A DNA stretch of 64,000 nucleotides. Source: Pantoea sp. SOD02. Its GTDB lineage: Bacteria; Pseudomonadota; Gammaproteobacteria; Enterobacterales; Enterobacteriaceae. Position 1 is the first letter of the stretch, and each line of letters begins with the position of its first letter. The notes below the pieces were generated by a model. The model had not been told where the DNA came from and did not search any database. It saw only the letters and a program-made list of their open reading frames with translations. Shown in pieces: positions 9,763 to 20,015 of this stretch. The stretch is from contig NZ_CP102604.1 of NCBI RefSeq assembly GCF_024707505.1, forward strand, positions 2,728,001 to 2,792,000. The letters are read 5' to 3'. Both the position numbers and the translations under genes were made by a program.

Positions 9763-10737
9763 GTGACGCGCGTAAACCTCATCACCGGATTTCTCGGCAG
9801 CGGAAAAACCACCACGCTGCTGCATCTGTTAGCCAACAAACCCGCCGATGAAAACTGGGCGATTCTGGTCAACGAATTTGGCGAAATTGGCATCGACGGC
9901 GCACTGCTCGCCGATCGTGGTGCCACGCTGAAAGAGATTCCCGGCGGCTGCATGTGCTGCGTTAACGGCTTGCCGCTGCAGGTTGGGCTGAACATGCTGC
10001 TGAAGCAGGCGAAACCCGATCGTCTGATTATCGAACCCACTGGCCTTGGCCATCCCAAACAGCTGCTGAACATGCTGCGTGCTGCGGTCTATCAACCCTG
10101 GATTCAGGTGGATGCCACCTTAACGCTGCTCGATCCGCGCCAGCTCGCCGACGCACGCGTGGTGGAGAATGAGAACTTCCGCGATCAGCTGGTGGCGGCC
10201 GATATCATCGTGGCGAACAAAAGCGATCGCTGGAGCGATGAGGATCGTCAGCGTTTACAGGATTGGCAGCTGCAATTTTTGGGTGAACGCCAGCTGGTAG
10301 AGGCGGCCTGGGGTGCGATCGATCCCGCGCTGCTGACGCAACCCGCCTTGGCGGATCGTGCGGTTCCCGATGCAGCCCATCACCACCACGCTTCACGTCC
10401 ACAGGGCTTAGCCGCACTGAAACTGGATGGTCAGGTGCGCTGGCGTCGGGCGCTCAATGAAGGCCAGGGTTATGCTTCCTGTGGCTGGATTTTTGATGAG
10501 GAAACCGTGTTTGATACCATTGCCGCACTAGAGTGGGCGCGGCTTGCGCCGGTGGATCGCGTAAAAGGCGTACTGCGCACGTCGGACGGTTTAGTCAACA
10601 TCAATCGCCAGGGCGAAGACTTGTTTATCGAAACGCGCCCTACTACACCGCCGGATAGCCGCATCGAATTAATCCATCATCAACCCGTAGACTGGAACCT
10701 TTTGCAGATCGCCTTGTTGAAGATTCGTTTAAATTAG
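9763..10737 (+). CDS. yeiR: Zinc-binding GTPase YeiR (COG0523/CobW family)
   Basis: G3E-family GTPase of 324 residues, a putative zinc metallochaperone whose E. coli homologue binds zinc and hydrolyses GTP. Walker A GFLGSGKTTTLLHLL lies at the N-terminus, the family metal motif GCMCCVN at ~63, Walker B region IIEPTGLGHP (~90), and base-recognition NKSD (~150). A His-rich stretch AAHHHHASRP (~200) follows, then the C-terminal CobW domain. The start is taken as GTG at 9763 because it has a correctly spaced TGGAG and matches the E. coli N-terminus; an upstream ATG at 9715 in the same frame would add 16 hydrophobic residues not seen in the family. Confidence 0.93.
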   Translation: MTRVNLITGFLGSGKTTTLLHLLANKPADENWAILVNEFGEIGIDGALLADRGATLKEIPGGCMCCVNGLPLQVGLNMLLKQAKPDRLIIEPTGLGHPKQLLNMLRAAVYQPWIQVDATLTLLDPRQLADARVVENENFRDQLVAADIIVANKSDRWSDEDRQRLQDWQLQFLGERQLVEAAWGAIDPALLTQPALADRAVPDAAHHHHASRPQGLAALKLDGQVRWRRALNEGQGYASCGWIFDEETVFDTIAALEWARLAPVDRVKGVLRTSDGLVNINRQGEDLFIETRPTTPPDSRIELIHHQPVDWNLLQIALLKIRLN

Positions 10738-10781
10738 ATGCGTTAGGTTGCCCCGTTGTTTTCACTTTGGATTTATTTTTT

Positions 10782-11489
10782 ATGCGCGCGTCACGATTAA
10801 TCACCATCCTGCTGCTGAATGCGCTAGGGATAATGTTGTTTGTTTCATGGTACCTGCCGCCCGATCACGGGTTCTGGTTTGGTATCGATAAAGCCATCTT
10901 TTATGGCTTCAATGACCAGATGGTTGACCATCACGGCTTCGCGCTGTTAGTGGCCATCACTAACTTTCGCGGCTTCGATCTGGTTTCACTGCTGGCGATG
11001 GGTGCGCTGTATCTGTGCTTCTGGCGTCGCGAAACACCGCAAGGCCGCCGCCGCATGCTCGCGATTGGCATCACCATGTTGCTAAGCGCCGTGATCCTGA
11101 ACCAGCTCGGCCATCTGCTGCCGGTGCAACACTCCAGCCCAACGCTGTTCTTTGACAATGTGCATCGCGTAAGCGAACTGACCGGCATCCCGGCCAAAGA
11201 TGCGTCGAAAGATAGCTTCCCGGGCGACCACGGCATGATGCTGATGATCTTCACCTGCTTTATGTGGCGCTATTTCGGCTTCCGCGCGTTTCTGGTGGGC
11301 CTGGCGATTAGCGTGGTGTTTGCTCTCCCGCGCGTGATGGCGGGTGCACACTGGTTTACCGATATTGCTGTCGGTTCGTTGTCGGTGGTGCTGGTTGGCA
11401 TGAGCTGGTGCCTGTTAACGCCATTCAGCGACAAGCTAGTCAATTGGCTGGACCGTTCGTTGCCGGGCAAATATAAGCCGCGCAGGTAA
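10782..11489 (+). CDS. lpxT: Lipid A 1-diphosphate synthase LpxT (YeiU)
   Basis: Inner-membrane PAP2-family phosphotransferase that moves phosphate from undecaprenyl pyrophosphate to the 1-position of lipid A on the periplasmic face. Length is 235 residues (E. coli 237). Six hydrophobic helices are visible. The PAP2 motifs are KDASKDSFPGDHG (~134-146) and the C-terminal PRVMAGAHWFTDI (~183-195) with the catalytic His. The ATG at 10782 aligns with the E. coli start; a TTG five codons earlier is possible. In E. coli the enzyme is inhibited by PmrR under PmrAB control. Confidence 0.92.
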   Translation: MRASRLITILLLNALGIMLFVSWYLPPDHGFWFGIDKAIFYGFNDQMVDHHGFALLVAITNFRGFDLVSLLAMGALYLCFWRRETPQGRRRMLAIGITMLLSAVILNQLGHLLPVQHSSPTLFFDNVHRVSELTGIPAKDASKDSFPGDHGMMLMIFTCFMWRYFGFRAFLVGLAISVVFALPRVMAGAHWFTDIAVGSLSVVLVGMSWCLLTPFSDKLVNWLDRSLPGKYKPRR

Positions 11490-11494
11490 TTGTT

Positions 11495-11536
11495 AAGCGC
11501 GAGTGATCATAGAATAAAAAGTCGATCGCTCGCGCT
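11495..11536 (+). terminator. Hairpin after lpxT, probable terminator
   Basis: Arms AAGCGCGAGTGATC and GATCGCTCGCGCTT pair over 14 positions with one G-T wobble, and TATTTAAAA follows. The tract is T-poor, so termination efficiency is uncertain. The remaining gap to mepS (11537-12003) is AT-rich promoter/leader sequence in which I see no convincing gene. Confidence 0.5.
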
Positions 11537-12003
11537 TATTTAAAACCTGAATAAACTATTAGCAAACTAACATTATTCAGGTAAAAGAAAAGATTATGAT
11601 GAAAAATGCGGAACAATAGCCTTTATCTTAGTCTGTCCAGCCCGAACCCTCTTAAAATCGGCCTTAGCGCCAGAATTACCCCCTTATTGCACCGCTGTTT
11701 GGCTATTAAATCGCTGCCAATTGTTGATAAACTAGCCATTGTGTTACAGATTGATTTCACATCGAAAAAACCTTTGAATATTTATATAAAAGCACTCGCC
11801 ACGCGGTCTGTAATCGGTTAACCTCAAATCCGATTAGTAAGCAACAGCATAAAATGCGGTGCTTAAAGCTACAAAAATGTGTGCATTAACACATTTTAGT
11901 AATTAAGGATTTGTCTTAGACGGCCGTACTTATTAATCTCAACCCGTTTTGTCATCTGGCTGACGACATTCTGTCGTAAGGAAACCGAAGGAATTCACGT
12001 ACA

Positions 12004-12579
12004 ATGGTCAAGTCTCAACCAATACTGAGATACCTCAGGCGGATCATTCCCGCAGTTGCTCTGGCAACACTTTTATCAGCATGTAGCAGCACCCATAACG
12101 GTCAGAACGCGAATAACGAGAATCATGAAGTTAACAACCAGAATGGTTTTTTACTTCAAGCGTCTCAGGACGAATTTGAACAGATGGTGCAGAACGTGGA
12201 CGTTAAGTCCCGCATCATGGAACAGTACAGTGACTGGAAAGGTGTACGTTATCGCTTAGGCGGCGACACCAAACGCGGCATTGATTGTTCTGCTTTTGTT
12301 CAGCGCACCTTTCGCGAGCAGTTTGGTTTAGATTTGCCGCGCTCAACGTCAGAACAGCAAGACACCGGCAAAGAGATTTCACGCAATAAATTGCGCGCAG
12401 GTGACTTAGTGCTGTTCCGCGCCGGTTCTACCGGTCGCCACGTTGGCATCTATCTCGGCAACGATAATTTTGTTCACGCATCCACCAGCAGTGGCGTGAT
12501 GATTTCCAATCTGAACGACAGTTATTGGAAAAATCGTTACCGTGAAGCGCGTCGGGTTCTCGCTAAAAACCCGAGCTAA
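12004..12579 (+). CDS. mepS: Murein DD-endopeptidase MepS (Spr), outer-membrane lipoprotein
   Basis: NlpC/P60 cysteine peptidase that cuts mDap-D-Ala cross-links to let the sacculus grow; its level is controlled by NlpI-Prc proteolysis in E. coli. Length is 191 residues (E. coli 188). The lipoprotein signal ends in LLSAC with acylated Cys27, followed by an Asn-rich linker (~32-50). Catalytic residues are Cys95 in [12 protein letters not shown], His146 in GRHVGIYLG and His158 in FVHAST. A strong terminator follows. Isolated gene, as in E. coli. Confidence 0.95.
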   Translation: MVKSQPILRYLRRIIPAVALATLLSACSSTHNGQNANNENHEVNNQNGFLLQASQDEFEQMVQNVDVKSRIMEQYSDWKGVRYRLGGDTKRGIDCSAFVQRTFREQFGLDLPRSTSEQQDTGKEISRNKLRAGDLVLFRAGSTGRHVGIYLGNDNFVHASTSSGVMISNLNDSYWKNRYREARRVLAKNPS

Positions 12580-12620
12580 CGTATTCTTTTGAAGATCCTC
12601 TCAGCCAGAGAATCAGAAAA

Positions 12621-12644
12621 CGCTGCCCCGGCAGCGTTTTTTTT
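12621..12644 (+). terminator. mepS Rho-independent terminator
   Basis: Stem CGCTGC/GCAGCG with loop CCCG, preceded by AAAA and followed by eight T residues. Confidence 0.9.
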
Positions 12645-12697
12645 CGCCCACTGTTTTTAACTCAAATCCAATCGATAAAAAGTAATTGAGAATCAAA

Positions 12698-12733
12698 AAT
12701 ATAACGAGACATTCTTCGCGCTCTCGTTATATT
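12698..12733. promoter_or_regulatory. Perfect 12-bp inverted repeat upstream of pdeN
   Basis: AATATAACGAGA and TCTCGTTATATT are exact reverse complements separated by 12 bases, about 130 bp before the pdeN start. It could be an operator for a dimeric regulator or an RNA stem in the leader; it lacks a T-run, so it is not an intrinsic terminator. No known factor recognised. Confidence 0.55.
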
Positions 12734-12861
12734 CTCGTTGACTTCCTGATACCCAAACATCGCCCTTCAGACGCCGTGATTACTGCGATGTCGGCAGGAC
12801 TCTGGGTAATGACCAAAGTGATAAACATAATAAAAATGGCAAGACAAGGGGAATACACTCC

Positions 12862-14427
12862 ATGCCACTTTCGGGGACATTAAAACGCCACGCCAGCTAC
12901 TCAAGACGCATCGCCTGGAGTAGCGTAATCATCGGCACGTTGTTTTTTCTGCTTTTTGTCACCGTCCTGTTAACACTGACCTGGCAAAAACGCGTACAAC
13001 AACACCAACAGCTACTGGCTCACAGCCGTGACGATTTACAACAGGTCATTACAACCCTGGTGGATACGCTTTATCCACTGCAGCAATACACACAATTAAC
13101 CTGCAGCAGCGTCGGCCGTGAGCTGACTTCTCGCGCTGCGTTTGCGGGAAATATCCGCGCCATCCTGCTGGTCCGCGACAGTAATGCTTACTGCTCTTCT
13201 GCTACAGGCAGTTTTTTGCTGGCTGCCAACGCGATATCGCCTGAATCTGAACTGGAACGCGATCGCGATATGCGCTTACTGGAAGGCACGCCATTGCTAC
13301 CAACGAAACCGGCGCTGGCGCTTTGGCTGAAAAATCCAGGTTCGGCAGAGACCGGCATTCTGGCCACCATGAACATCAGCCTGACGCCTTACCAGTTGCT
13401 GGCTTCCTATCATCCCGAAATCACCGGTATGGCGTTGGTGATCGGTAATAAGGCGCTACTCAGCGGCAGCAATAAGGTGGTGCACGCCAGTGATTTGCCT
13501 GCATCGCTGCATGAAATAGCCTTTAACAATAGCGACCTGCACTTTGTGCTGTTTGGCAGCACCTTAGCGCCACGTGATTACTCACTGACGCTGCTCACTG
13601 GGATACTATTTTCCTTACTGGTTTCCGCTTTGAGTTGGCTATTGCTGACTCGACATCAGCGTCCGGGCAAAGAGATCATGCAGGGAATCAAACGTGGTCA
13701 GTTTCACGTTGAATACCAGCCGCTAGTCACCGCGCATGATGGACAACCTTACGGCGTGGAAGCGCTGCTGCGCTGGACGCATCCCACTGAAGGCATGATT
13801 CCACCGGATGCCTTTATTAGCTACGCAGAAGCGCAAAACCTGATTATTCCGCTCACCCAGCATCTATTTACTTTGGTGGCGCGCGATGCACAGTTTCTCT
13901 GTAAACAACTGCCGCGTGGCACACGTCTGAGCCTCAATCTCTCGCCGCTGCATCTCGCCTCAGAGAGTTTCCGTCATGATGTGCAGGTATGGATTAACGC
14001 CATGCCGCCTGATCATTTCAACTATGTGTTTGAGATTACCGAACGCACTATGGTCGGGGAAAAAAATGCCGGTGAAATCTTCGCCTGGCTGCACGAAAAC
14101 AATTTCAAAATTGCGATTGATGATTTTGGCACCGGACACAGTGCGCTGATCTACCTGGAAAAATATCCGTTCGATTATCTGAAGATCGATCGTGGGTTTG
14201 TGCAAAGCATTGGTACGGAAACCGTCACCTCGCCGGTTCTTGATGCGGTGCTGCTGCTGGCGAAAAAACTTAACCTGAAAACCGTGGCGGAAGGCGTTGA
14301 AACCGGCGACCAGGCGGCATGGCTGGTGAATCGCGGCGTGACGCATTTACAGGGCTATCTGTTTAGCCGCCCGCTACGACCTGAAAAACTCGCCAGTTAT
14401 TTCCAACGCCAGCGCATACTGAGTTAG
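12862..14427 (+). CDS. pdeN: Cyclic-di-GMP phosphodiesterase PdeN (Rtn), CSS-EAL type
   Basis: Membrane phosphodiesterase degrading c-di-GMP. Length is 521 residues (E. coli 518). One N-terminal helix (~18-40), then a periplasmic CSS-motif domain with the two cysteines in LTCSSVG (~80) and AYCSSATG (~112), a second helix (~237-257), and a cytoplasmic EAL domain (~265-515). Its catalytic motifs are intact: YGVEALLRW, SLNLSP, EITER, IDDFGTGHSAL, LKIDRGFV and AEGVET. In CSS-EAL enzymes the periplasmic disulfide, made by DsbA/DsbB, restrains activity (family knowledge). It sits between mepS and yejA, as in E. coli. Confidence 0.93.
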   Translation: MPLSGTLKRHASYSRRIAWSSVIIGTLFFLLFVTVLLTLTWQKRVQQHQQLLAHSRDDLQQVITTLVDTLYPLQQYTQLTCSSVGRELTSRAAFAGNIRAILLVRDSNAYCSSATGSFLLAANAISPESELERDRDMRLLEGTPLLPTKPALALWLKNPGSAETGILATMNISLTPYQLLASYHPEITGMALVIGNKALLSGSNKVVHASDLPASLHEIAFNNSDLHFVLFGSTLAPRDYSLTLLTGILFSLLVSALSWLLLTRHQRPGKEIMQGIKRGQFHVEYQPLVTAHDGQPYGVEALLRWTHPTEGMIPPDAFISYAEAQNLIIPLTQHLFTLVARDAQFLCKQLPRGTRLSLNLSPLHLASESFRHDVQVWINAMPPDHFNYVFEITERTMVGEKNAGEIFAWLHENNFKIAIDDFGTGHSALIYLEKYPFDYLKIDRGFVQSIGTETVTSPVLDAVLLLAKKLNLKTVAEGVETGDQAAWLVNRGVTHLQGYLFSRPLRPEKLASYFQRQRILS

Positions 14428-14492
14428 CATCACGCGAACCCCATGAAACTGCTACCATAAAGTGCGGAACACCACAGGAGATCGCCTCACTT

Positions 14493-16301
14493 ATGCTGCT
14501 GCGTCTTGTCACAGCGTTATTGTTTTGTAGCGCCATTGCGCCGCTGCATGCCGCAACCATCAACGAAAGCTATGCCTTTGCTAAACTGGGCGAGCCGAAA
14601 TATGCGGTCAATTTCACGCACTACGATTACGCCAATCCCGCCGCACCTAAAGGCGGCAAAATCACGCTGGCGGTGGTCGGCACCTACGACAACTTCAATC
14701 GCTTCGCCTCGCGCGGCAATCCCGGCATTGGCACTGATACGCTGTATGACGGCCTGTTTACCACATCCGATGATGAACCTGGCAGCTACTATCCGCTGAT
14801 CGCTGAATCGGCGCGCTATCCCGACGACTATCGCTGGATGGAAGTGTCGATCAATCCGCATGCACAGTTTCAGGACGGAACACCAATTACCGCGCAGGAT
14901 GTGGCTTTTACTTTCCAGAAATTCATGACGGAAGGTGTGCCGCAGTTCCGCGTGGCGTTTCGTGACGTGCAAGTTAAAGCGCTTAACCGCCTCACCGTGC
15001 GCATCGACATGCCGAAGCCGGACAAGGATCGGGTTCTCAGTTGGTTGACGCTGCCGGTTATTCCGGAAAAGTTTTGGCAAAACAAAAAGTTTAATGAGCC
15101 GATTGGTTATCCGCCGCTGGCCAGCGGGCCTTATCGCGTCACCTCGTATAAATCGGGTCAGTTTATCCAGTACAGCCGGGTGAAAGATTATTGGGCGGCC
15201 AATCTGCCGGTCAATCGCGGACGCTTTAACTTCGACACCCTGCGTTATGACTATTATCTCGATGACAACGTGGCGTTCGAGGCCTTCAAAGCCGGCGCTT
15301 ACGATTTGCGTGAAGAGAGTTCAGCCAAGAAATGGGCCACGCAATATCGCGGGCGCAACTTTGATAGTCACGCCATCGTTAAATCAACCATTCCCAACAC
15401 CGTTTCCACCGATACGCGTTGGCTGGCCTTTAACAACGAAAAACCGCTGTTCGCCGATCGTCGCGTACGCGAAGCCATCACGCTGGCGTTCGATTTTGAG
15501 TGGATGAATAAAGCGTTGTTCTACGGCGCTTATAAACGCACAAGTAGCTATTTCCAGAACACCGAATATGCAGCGCTTGGCTATCCCAAAGCCGAGCAGT
15601 TGATTCTGCTGGCGCCGTACAAGGCGCAGCTGCCAGCGGAAGTGTTCAACGATGAGTATGCCCCGCCCCGTTCCGACGGCAGTGGTTTCGATCGCGGCAA
15701 CCTGTTGCAAGCCATGAAGCTGCTGAAAGAAGCGGGCTGGGAGATTAAAAACCAGCAGCTGGTGAACGTGAAAACCGGCCAGCCGTTCCGTTTCGAATTA
15801 CTGATGCGCAGCGGCACGCAAAACGACTGGGCGCTGCCGTTCCAGCACAGCCTGCAACGGCTTGGCATCCAGGTCACATTGCGCCAGATTGACAGTTCGC
15901 AATATTTACGGCGTTTACGCGAAGGTGACTACGACATGATTCCGTCACTCTATTACGCGATGCCATGGCCCTCCACCAGCTTGCGCACCATCTGGCAGTC
16001 TGAGTTCATCAACTCTTCATGGAATACGCCGCGCGTGAAAGATCCCATCGTCGACCATTTTGTCCAGCAGATCGTGGAGCATCAGGGCGATGAGAAAGCG
16101 CTGCTGCCGCTTGGTCAGGCGCTGGATCGCATCCTGCTGTGGAATGCCTACATGATTCCGATGTGGTACAGCGCGGAAGATCGCATGGCGTATTGGGACA
16201 AGTTTTCCCATCCCGAGATTAAACCCGCGTTTGCTACCGGTCTGGAAAACTGGTGGTACGATGTGAACAAAGCCGGGCGATTGCCGGCCGATCGACGCTG
16301 A
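14493..16301 (+). CDS. yejA: Peptide ABC transporter substrate-binding protein YejA
   Basis: Periplasmic oligopeptide-binding protein (SBP family 5), 602 residues. The signal peptide [20 protein letters not shown] is cleaved before ATINES. The mature protein carries the family pattern [19 protein letters not shown] (~50) and the C-terminal [21 protein letters not shown] region (~550). With YejBEF it imports oligopeptides and, in E. coli, the Trojan-horse antibiotic microcin C. First gene of a tight four-gene operon; its stop codon lies inside the yejB ribosome site. Confidence 0.93.
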   Translation: MLLRLVTALLFCSAIAPLHAATINESYAFAKLGEPKYAVNFTHYDYANPAAPKGGKITLAVVGTYDNFNRFASRGNPGIGTDTLYDGLFTTSDDEPGSYYPLIAESARYPDDYRWMEVSINPHAQFQDGTPITAQDVAFTFQKFMTEGVPQFRVAFRDVQVKALNRLTVRIDMPKPDKDRVLSWLTLPVIPEKFWQNKKFNEPIGYPPLASGPYRVTSYKSGQFIQYSRVKDYWAANLPVNRGRFNFDTLRYDYYLDDNVAFEAFKAGAYDLREESSAKKWATQYRGRNFDSHAIVKSTIPNTVSTDTRWLAFNNEKPLFADRRVREAITLAFDFEWMNKALFYGAYKRTSSYFQNTEYAALGYPKAEQLILLAPYKAQLPAEVFNDEYAPPRSDGSGFDRGNLLQAMKLLKEAGWEIKNQQLVNVKTGQPFRFELLMRSGTQNDWALPFQHSLQRLGIQVTLRQIDSSQYLRRLREGDYDMIPSLYYAMPWPSTSLRTIWQSEFINSSWNTPRVKDPIVDHFVQQIVEHQGDEKALLPLGQALDRILLWNAYMIPMWYSAEDRMAYWDKFSHPEIKPAFATGLENWWYDVNKAGRLPADRR

Positions 16302-16311
16302 GGAGCACGGT

Positions 16312-17403
16312 TTGGCAGCCTATTTTCTTCGCAGGTTACTGCTGATCATCCCCACGCTGTGGGCGATCATCACCCTGAACTTCTTTATTGTGCAGATAGC
16401 ACCCGGCGGTCCGGTGGATCAGGCGTTAGCCAACGTGCAGTTTGGTCATAGCACCGGTATTCCCGGCTCCGGCGGTGGCGACAGCAGCACGCGCGGATCG
16501 CTGGTGCGCGACAATCCCGGCGACAGCCAATATCGCGGCGCACGCGGCCTGGATCCGGAAGTGATCGCGGAGATTAAGCATCGCTACGGCTTCGATAAGC
16601 CGCTGCTACAGCGTTACGGCGAAATGCTGTGGAACTACATCCGTTTTGATTTCGGCGACAGCCTGTTCCGCAGCGCATCGGTGCTGCAGCTAATCAAAGA
16701 GAGTTTGCCGGTCTCCGTCAGTTTGGGATTGTGGAGCACCTTAATCATTTATCTGGTGTCGATTCCGCTGGGCATCAAAAAAGCGGTGCGTAACGGCAGC
16801 GCCTTCGATATCTGGAGTAGCACCTTTATCATCATTGGCTATTCGATTCCGGCGTTCCTGTTCGGCATCATGCTGATTGTGCTGTTTGCCGGCGGCAGCT
16901 ACTTTGACTGGTTCCCGCTGCGCGGCCTGACGTCACCGCAGTTTGATGCGCTGCCGTGGTACAGCAAAATCACCGATTACCTGTGGCACATCACGCTGCC
17001 GGTGATGGCGACGGTGATTGGCGGTTTTGCCACGCTGACCATGCTGACCAAAAACTCCTTCCTCGATGAGATCCGCAAACAATACGTGGTCACCGCGCGC
17101 GCCAAAGGGCTGGATGAGAAGCGCGTGCTGTACGGCCACGTATTCCGCAATGCCATGCTGCTGGTGATCGCCGGTTTTCCTGCCACCTTTATCAGCATGT
17201 TTTTCACCAGCTCGGTGTTAATTGAGGTGATGTTCTCGCTCAATGGTTTGGGCCTGCTCGGCTACGACGCCACCATCCAGCGCGATTATCCGGTGATGTT
17301 TGGCACGCTTTACATCTTCACGTTAATTGGCCTGCTGATGAACATTCTCAGCGATCTGACCTACACGCTGGTCGATCCGCGCATTGATTTTGAGGGACGC
17401 TGA
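16312..17403 (+). CDS. yejB: Peptide ABC transporter permease YejB
   Basis: Inner-membrane permease (DppB/OppB type), 363 residues (E. coli 364). It starts at TTG in good context: TGAGGAG, shared with the yejA stop, lies seven bases upstream, and the next residues [16 protein letters not shown] match E. coli MGAYLIRRLLLVIPTLW. Six helices; the ABC-contact EAA motif is in [20 protein letters not shown] (~255-275). The gene overlaps yejE by one base (TGATG). Confidence 0.93.
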   Translation: MAAYFLRRLLLIIPTLWAIITLNFFIVQIAPGGPVDQALANVQFGHSTGIPGSGGGDSSTRGSLVRDNPGDSQYRGARGLDPEVIAEIKHRYGFDKPLLQRYGEMLWNYIRFDFGDSLFRSASVLQLIKESLPVSVSLGLWSTLIIYLVSIPLGIKKAVRNGSAFDIWSSTFIIIGYSIPAFLFGIMLIVLFAGGSYFDWFPLRGLTSPQFDALPWYSKITDYLWHITLPVMATVIGGFATLTMLTKNSFLDEIRKQYVVTARAKGLDEKRVLYGHVFRNAMLLVIAGFPATFISMFFTSSVLIEVMFSLNGLGLLGYDATIQRDYPVMFGTLYIFTLIGLLMNILSDLTYTLVDPRIDFEGR

Positions 17404-18425
17404 TGCGCTTATCTCCTGTTAACCAGCAGCGCTGGCAGCGTTTTCGCCATAACCGTCGCGGTTACTGGTCGCTGTGGATTTTCCTGATCATTTTTGTCCT
17501 GTCGTTGGGCGCTGAGTTGCTGGCCAACGACAAACCGCTGCTGGTGCATTATCAGCAGCGCTGGTACATGCCGCTGCTGTTCAACTACAGCGAAAGTGAT
17601 TACGGCGGTGATTTCTCTACGCCCGCTGATTATCAGGATCCGTGGCTGAAGCAGCGCATCGATCAGCAAGGTTGGGCGATTTGGGCACCGATTCGCTTTA
17701 GCGACAGCACCATCAACTTCGCCACCGATGTGCCCTTCCCTTCTCCACCTTCGGCGCAAAACTGGCTCGGCACCGACGCTAACGGCGGCGATGTGCTGGC
17801 TCGCCTGCTGTATGGCACGCGCATCTCATTGCTGTTCGGCATTATGCTGACGCTGTTCTCCAGCGTGATTGGCATCGTGGTCGGCGCGGTGCAAGGCTAC
17901 TTTGGTGGCCGCATCGACTTGGTCGGCCAGCGGCTGATTGAAGTGTGGTCGGGCATGCCATCGCTGTTCCTGCTGATTCTGCTCTCCAGCGTAATTCAGC
18001 CCGGCTTTTGGTGGCTGCTGCTGGTTACCGTGGTGTTTGGCTGGATGAGCCTGGTGAGCGTGGTGCGCGCCGAATTCCTGCGTGCGCGTAACTACGATTA
18101 TATCCGTGCGGCGCGCGCGCTCGGCGTCAGCGACAGCCGTATTATGCTGCGCCACATGCTGCCAAACGCCATGGTCGCCACATTAACGTTTCTACCGTTT
18201 ATCCTGTGCGGCTCAATCACCACGTTAACCTCGCTCGACTTCCTGGGTTTTGGTTTGCCAGTCGGATCGCCATCGCTCGGCGAGCTGCTGTTACAGGGCA
18301 AAAACAATTTACAGGCGCCGTGGCTGGGGCTGGCGGGCTTCTTTGCCCTCGCCCTGCTGCTGTCGTTACTGATCTTTATCGGCGAAGCGGTACGCGATGC
18401 CTTTGACCCGAGCCGAGGACGCTAA
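17403..18425 (+). CDS. yejE: Peptide ABC transporter permease YejE
   Basis: Second permease (DppC/OppC type), 340 residues (E. coli 341). One N-terminal helix (~22-40), then a periplasmic segment with the family sequence NWLGTDANGGDVLARLLYG (~119-138), then five helices. The EAA loop is YIRAARALGVSDSRIMLRH (~232-250). Its ATG overlaps the yejB stop, and its stop codon directly abuts the yejF ATG. Confidence 0.94.
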   Translation: MRLSPVNQQRWQRFRHNRRGYWSLWIFLIIFVLSLGAELLANDKPLLVHYQQRWYMPLLFNYSESDYGGDFSTPADYQDPWLKQRIDQQGWAIWAPIRFSDSTINFATDVPFPSPPSAQNWLGTDANGGDVLARLLYGTRISLLFGIMLTLFSSVIGIVVGAVQGYFGGRIDLVGQRLIEVWSGMPSLFLLILLSSVIQPGFWWLLLVTVVFGWMSLVSVVRAEFLRARNYDYIRAARALGVSDSRIMLRHMLPNAMVATLTFLPFILCGSITTLTSLDFLGFGLPVGSPSLGELLLQGKNNLQAPWLGLAGFFALALLLSLLIFIGEAVRDAFDPSRGR

Positions 18426-20015
18426 ATGAGCCTGCTAACGGTGAATCATCTGGCGGTGGCCTTTCAGGATCGCCGCGTTGTGGAAGACATTTCGCTGCAG
18501 ATTGATGCCGGCGAAACGCTGGCGCTGGTGGGCGAATCCGGTTGCGGTAAAAGCGTTACCGCGCTGTCGATCATGCGCTTATTGCCGCAGCCGCCAGTCA
18601 ACTATCCGCAAGGTGAAATTCTGTTTAACGGCCAGGATATTCTGCAGGCCAGCGAACGCACCCTGCGCGGGCTGCGTGGCAACCAGATGGCGATGATTTT
18701 TCAGGAGCCGATGGTGTCGCTCAATCCGCTGCACAATGTGGAAAAGCAGCTGTATGAAGTGCTGTCGGTGCATCGCGGGATGCGGCGCGAAGCCGCGCGT
18801 GGCGAAATGCTCAGTTGCCTGGATCGCGTCGGCATTCGTAACGCGGCGTCTCGTTTGCAGGATTTTCCGCACCAGCTTTCCGGTGGCGAGCGACAACGTG
18901 TGATGATCGCCATGGCGCTGCTGACGCAGCCGAAGCTGCTGATCGCCGATGAACCGACCACCGCGCTGGATGTCACGGTTCAGGCACAGATTCTGCAACT
19001 GCTGCGCGAACTGCAACGTGAACTCAATATGGGCATGCTGTTCATCACCCACAACCTGAATATTGTGCGTCAGCTGGCGCACAGCGTCACGGTGATGCGT
19101 AATGGCCGCGGTGTGGAACACAACCGCTGCGATTTGCTGTTTAGCCAACCGCAGCAGCCCTACACGCGTGAGCTGATCGCCGCCGAGCCGGATGGTCAAC
19201 CGGTGCCGCTGCTGGACCCTAAACCGCTGTTGCAGGTGAAGAATCTGCAGGTTGGTTTCCCGATCCGCCGTGGGTTGTTGCGTCGCACCGTGGCAGAGAA
19301 GCTGGCGCTCAAGGATCTCAGCTTTACGCTGCGTCGTGGCGAAAGCCTGGGATTGGTCGGCGAATCGGGTTCAGGTAAAAGTACTACGGGCCTGGCGCTG
19401 CTGCGCTTAATCACCGCGCGCGGGGAGATCTGGTTTGACGATAAGCCGCTGCATCAGCTGTCGCCAAAGCAGTTGTTGCCGCTGCGCCAGCGCATTCAGG
19501 TGGTGTTTCAGGATCCCAATTCGTCGCTCAATCCGCGCATGACGGTGCAACAGGTGATTGCGGAAGGCTTAGCGGTGCATCGTCCGGAACTCAGTGCTGC
19601 CGAGCAGAAAGCCAAGGTGATTGCGGTGATGCAGGAAGTGGGACTCGATGCGGACAGCCGTTCACGCTATCCGGCGGAGTTTTCCGGCGGTCAGCGCCAG
19701 CGTATCGCTATCGCCCGCGCGTTGATCCTTGAGCCGCAGCTGATTGTGCTGGATGAACCCACCTCGTCGCTGGACCGCTCAGTGCAGAAGCAAATTCTGA
19801 CCTTGCTGCGTCGTTTGCAGCAGCAGCATCAGCTCGCCTATCTGTTTATCAGTCATGATTTGCAGGTGGTACGCGCGCTCTGTCATCAGCTGATTGTACT
19901 GCGTCAGGGTGAAGTGGTGGAACAAGGTGATTGCGAAACACTTTTTAACGCACCAGCAGCCGATTACACGCGGCAGCTACTGGCGTCAGCGCAGGGAAAA
20001 GATCTGAGTCAGTGA
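18426..20015 (+). CDS. yejF: Peptide ABC transporter ATP-binding protein YejF (two NBDs)
   Basis: Fused double ATPase of 529 residues (E. coli 529) powering YejABEF. NBD1: Walker A GESGCGKS (~37), signature LSGGERQR (~155), Walker B LLIADEPTTALD. NBD2 (from ~265): Walker A GESGSGKS (~315), signature FSGGQRQR (~420), Walker B LIVLDEPTSSLD. The 3' end overlaps the convergent yejG by a few bases. Confidence 0.95.
   Translation: MSLLTVNHLAVAFQDRRVVEDISLQIDAGETLALVGESGCGKSVTALSIMRLLPQPPVNYPQGEILFNGQDILQASERTLRGLRGNQMAMIFQEPMVSLNPLHNVEKQLYEVLSVHRGMRREAARGEMLSCLDRVGIRNAASRLQDFPHQLSGGERQRVMIAMALLTQPKLLIADEPTTALDVTVQAQILQLLRELQRELNMGMLFITHNLNIVRQLAHSVTVMRNGRGVEHNRCDLLFSQPQQPYTRELIAAEPDGQPVPLLDPKPLLQVKNLQVGFPIRRGLLRRTVAEKLALKDLSFTLRRGESLGLVGESGSGKSTTGLALLRLITARGEIWFDDKPLHQLSPKQLLPLRQRIQVVFQDPNSSLNPRMTVQQVIAEGLAVHRPELSAAEQKAKVIAVMQEVGLDADSRSRYPAEFSGGQRQRIAIARALILEPQLIVLDEPTSSLDRSVQKQILTLLRRLQQQHQLAYLFISHDLQVVRALCHQLIVLRQGEVVEQGDCETLFNAPAADYTRQLLASAQGKDLSQ

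Noticed and set aside
11606..11821. 71-codon frame between lpxT and mepS
   Set aside because: No ribosome site, low-complexity AT-rich leader DNA, and no family resemblance.
12686..12883. 65-codon frame overlapping the pdeN start
   Set aside because: It crosses the 12-bp inverted repeat, has no ribosome site and runs into pdeN out of frame.
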